Below, in pieces: positions 5,664 to 6,407 of a stretch of DNA of 6,407 nt. The stretch is from assembly GCA_009786045.1 (NCBI GenBank), contig WQTY01000130.1, forward strand, positions 1 to 6,407. The letters run 5' to 3'. Within the stretch, counting starts at the first letter, position 1, and every line of letters begins with the position of its first letter. This DNA is from Pseudomonadota bacterium (GTDB lineage: Bacteria; Myxococcota_A; Bradymonadia; UBA4248). The notes under the pieces are model-generated. The model was not told where the DNA came from. It worked only from the letters and a program-made list of their open reading frames with translations, and did not search any database. A program made the translations under genes and the position numbers.

Positions 5664-5689
5664 GGCCCTTCCCGCGGAGGGCCTTTTTT
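5664..5689 (+). terminator. Rho-independent terminator of the ino1 unit
   Basis: GGCCCT (5664-5669) and AGGGCC (5678-5683) form a GC-rich stem around an 8-base loop, followed at once by six T (5684-5689). It sits 22 bases after the stop of the cytidylyltransferase and ends the ino1 transcript. Confidence 0.92.
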
Positions 5690-5711
5690 GTTGCAAATCG
5701 CCATAATTGGC

Positions 5712-5742
5712 TTGCAATTCTCCTGGATTCACACCAAATAAT
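5712..5742 (+). promoter_or_regulatory. Possible weak promoter of the lipoprotein gene
   Basis: TTGCAA (5712-5717) and AATAAT (5737-5742) resemble -35 and -10 boxes, but the spacer is 19 bases, longer than ideal. The strong terminator upstream means a promoter must lie between 5690 and 5786, and this is the best candidate by eye. Confidence 0.3.
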
Positions 5743-5786
5743 GGCGGCCTGTCTTCGTCTGACGGGCAGTTATTTATGGATGCGAA

Positions 5787-6314
5787 ATGTTTGCGAAAGC
5801 CAAAAATCTAAGTGCCCTTCTTATCTGTGCTTGTTTTCTCAGTGCATGTGCCGGCGGCATGCTGCAGACGAAAGACTTCAAGCAACCCTACTACTTCGCT
5901 ATTGATCAGAGTGCTGCCATCCCAAAAACAGACGAGCATTACGAAATTCTGCGTCTCGTCCAAAGGTACCGCGATGCCATCGCCTCCCGCGACATTGAAA
6001 CGCTCAGGTCAATGATAAGCAGGGAATATTACGAAAATGCCTCTACAACCGATGACTTGTCCGACGATTACGGCATTGAGCGCATTGACGAAATTCTCCA
6101 GGACTACCTTGCAGAATCGGTCAGGGACATCCGCTTCATCATCGAAGTCAAGCGACTCACCCAGGAACGCTATGAGTACCACGTCGACTACCAGTATATC
6201 TGGAATTACCGCTACGAAGTCGCTGGTCAGTCCTATTGGCAGTCTAAAAATGACATCAATCGCATGACCATTATCCGCGAGGATGATACCTGGAAAATTC
6301 GCGGCGGTCTCTGA
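5787..6314 (+). CDS. Lipoprotein with NTF2/SnoaL-like body, function unknown
   Basis: A 175-residue protein. Residues 1-20 form a lipoprotein signal: K4 and K6, a hydrophobic stretch LSALLICACF, then the lipobox LSAC with C21 as the lipidated cysteine. Alanine at +2 suggests transport to the outer membrane if Lol rules apply. The mature part opens with a helix (HYEILRLVQRYRDAIASRDIETLRSMIS; residues about 51-78) typical of NTF2/SnoaL-like folds, where a helix precedes the cone-shaped sheet, followed by beta-rich sequence (DIRFIIEVKRL, RYEYHVDYQYIW) and a final strand ending TWKIRGGL, also usual in this fold. No catalytic residues can be named. The ribosome site is weak (TGGA). It has its own transcription unit, separated by a terminator from the inositol genes, so a shared role is not implied. 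The fold assignment is by pattern only. Confidence 0.8.
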   Translation: MFAKAKNLSALLICACFLSACAGGMLQTKDFKQPYYFAIDQSAAIPKTDEHYEILRLVQRYRDAIASRDIETLRSMISREYYENASTTDDLSDDYGIERIDEILQDYLAESVRDIRFIIEVKRLTQERYEYHVDYQYIWNYRYEVAGQSYWQSKNDINRMTIIREDDTWKIRGGL

Positions 6315-6327
6315 TTTGAGGGCAAAC

Positions 6328-6350
6328 ACGCAGGTCTGCCCCTGCGTTTT
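6328..6350 (+). terminator. Probable terminator of the lipoprotein gene
   Basis: ACGCAGG (6328-6334) and CCTGCGT (6341-6347) pair around a 6-base loop, and the stem runs into TTTT (6347-6350) then CT. It starts 13 bases after the stop codon at 6314. The T-run is short, so efficiency may be moderate. Confidence 0.65.
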
Positions 6351-6358
6351 CTGGTGAA

Positions 6359-6372
6359 GGGGGCAAGCCCCC
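6359..6372. repeat. G/C-run hairpin, possibly related to the dispersed repeats
   Basis: GGGGGC and GCCCCC with an AA loop, preceded by TTTTCTGGTGAA. The layout (T-rich stretch, G-run, short loop, C-run, CCTGC) echoes the left part of the repeats at 383 and 2894, but the conserved GCAATGC hairpin is not seen before the window ends. It may be an unrelated hairpin. Confidence 0.35.
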
Positions 6373-6407
6373 CTGCGCCGCTATCGGCTGTAGGGGCGAC
6401 CAGGGAC

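Noticed and set aside
4769..5704. A 311-codon minus-strand frame opposite the cytidylyltransferase
   Set aside because: It lies antisense to a gene with full family motifs, its translation shows no recognisable domain, and it spans the terminator at 5664-5689. It is a shadow of the real coding frame.

Overview
The window looks like part of a mesophilic Gram-negative chromosome, judged by its balanced-to-moderately GC-rich coding sequence, Shine-Dalgarno-led genes, intrinsic terminators and a lipobox lipoprotein. Nothing in it fixes the taxon. An alphaproteobacterial or similar metagenomic lineage is possible, but that is a guess.

The core is a divergent inositol-phosphate gene module. On the plus strand, an inositol-3-phosphate synthase (Ino1, 3493-4815) is followed after 34 bases by a stand-alone nucleotidyltransferase that looks like an inositol-1-phosphate cytidylyltransferase (4850-5641), ending in a textbook terminator. 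On the minus strand, a PgsA-like CDP-alcohol phosphatidyltransferase (2139-2789) is followed by a 428-residue protein (764-2050). That protein has the layout of the archaeal bifunctional IPC transferase/DIPP synthase: a nucleotidyltransferase-like N-domain joined to a membrane CDP-alcohol phosphotransferase. Its N-domain has lost the hallmark catalytic residues, so the separate plus-strand enzyme probably supplies the cytidylyltransferase activity. The inferred flow is glucose-6-P to inositol-P (Ino1), then CDP-inositol (4850 gene), then transfer of phosphoinositol to a membrane or soluble acceptor (764 gene), with the PgsA-like enzyme handling CDP-diacylglycerol. A phosphoinositol lipid headgroup is a more natural product in a mesophile than the thermophile solute di-myo-inositol phosphate, but the sequence does not settle this.

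Layout: 1-268 is the 5' end of a class V aminotransferase gene on the minus strand, cut by the window edge. 269-763 is non-coding and holds repeat copy 1 and two tandem hairpins. 764-2789 is the minus-strand phosphotransferase pair, with a terminator-like hairpin between the genes. 2790-3492 is a 703-base divergent spacer with a 5'-leader hairpin, repeat copy 2, an array of GTGGAGTAA palindromes and a long Ino1 leader. 3493-5690 is the plus-strand pair with its terminator. 5787-6314 is a lipoprotein gene with an NTF2/SnoaL-like body, followed by a probable terminator and a G/C-run hairpin.

The most unusual features are the split/degenerate cytidylyltransferase arrangement, the two direct repeats at matching distances upstream of two minus-strand genes, and the palindrome array upstream of ino1.
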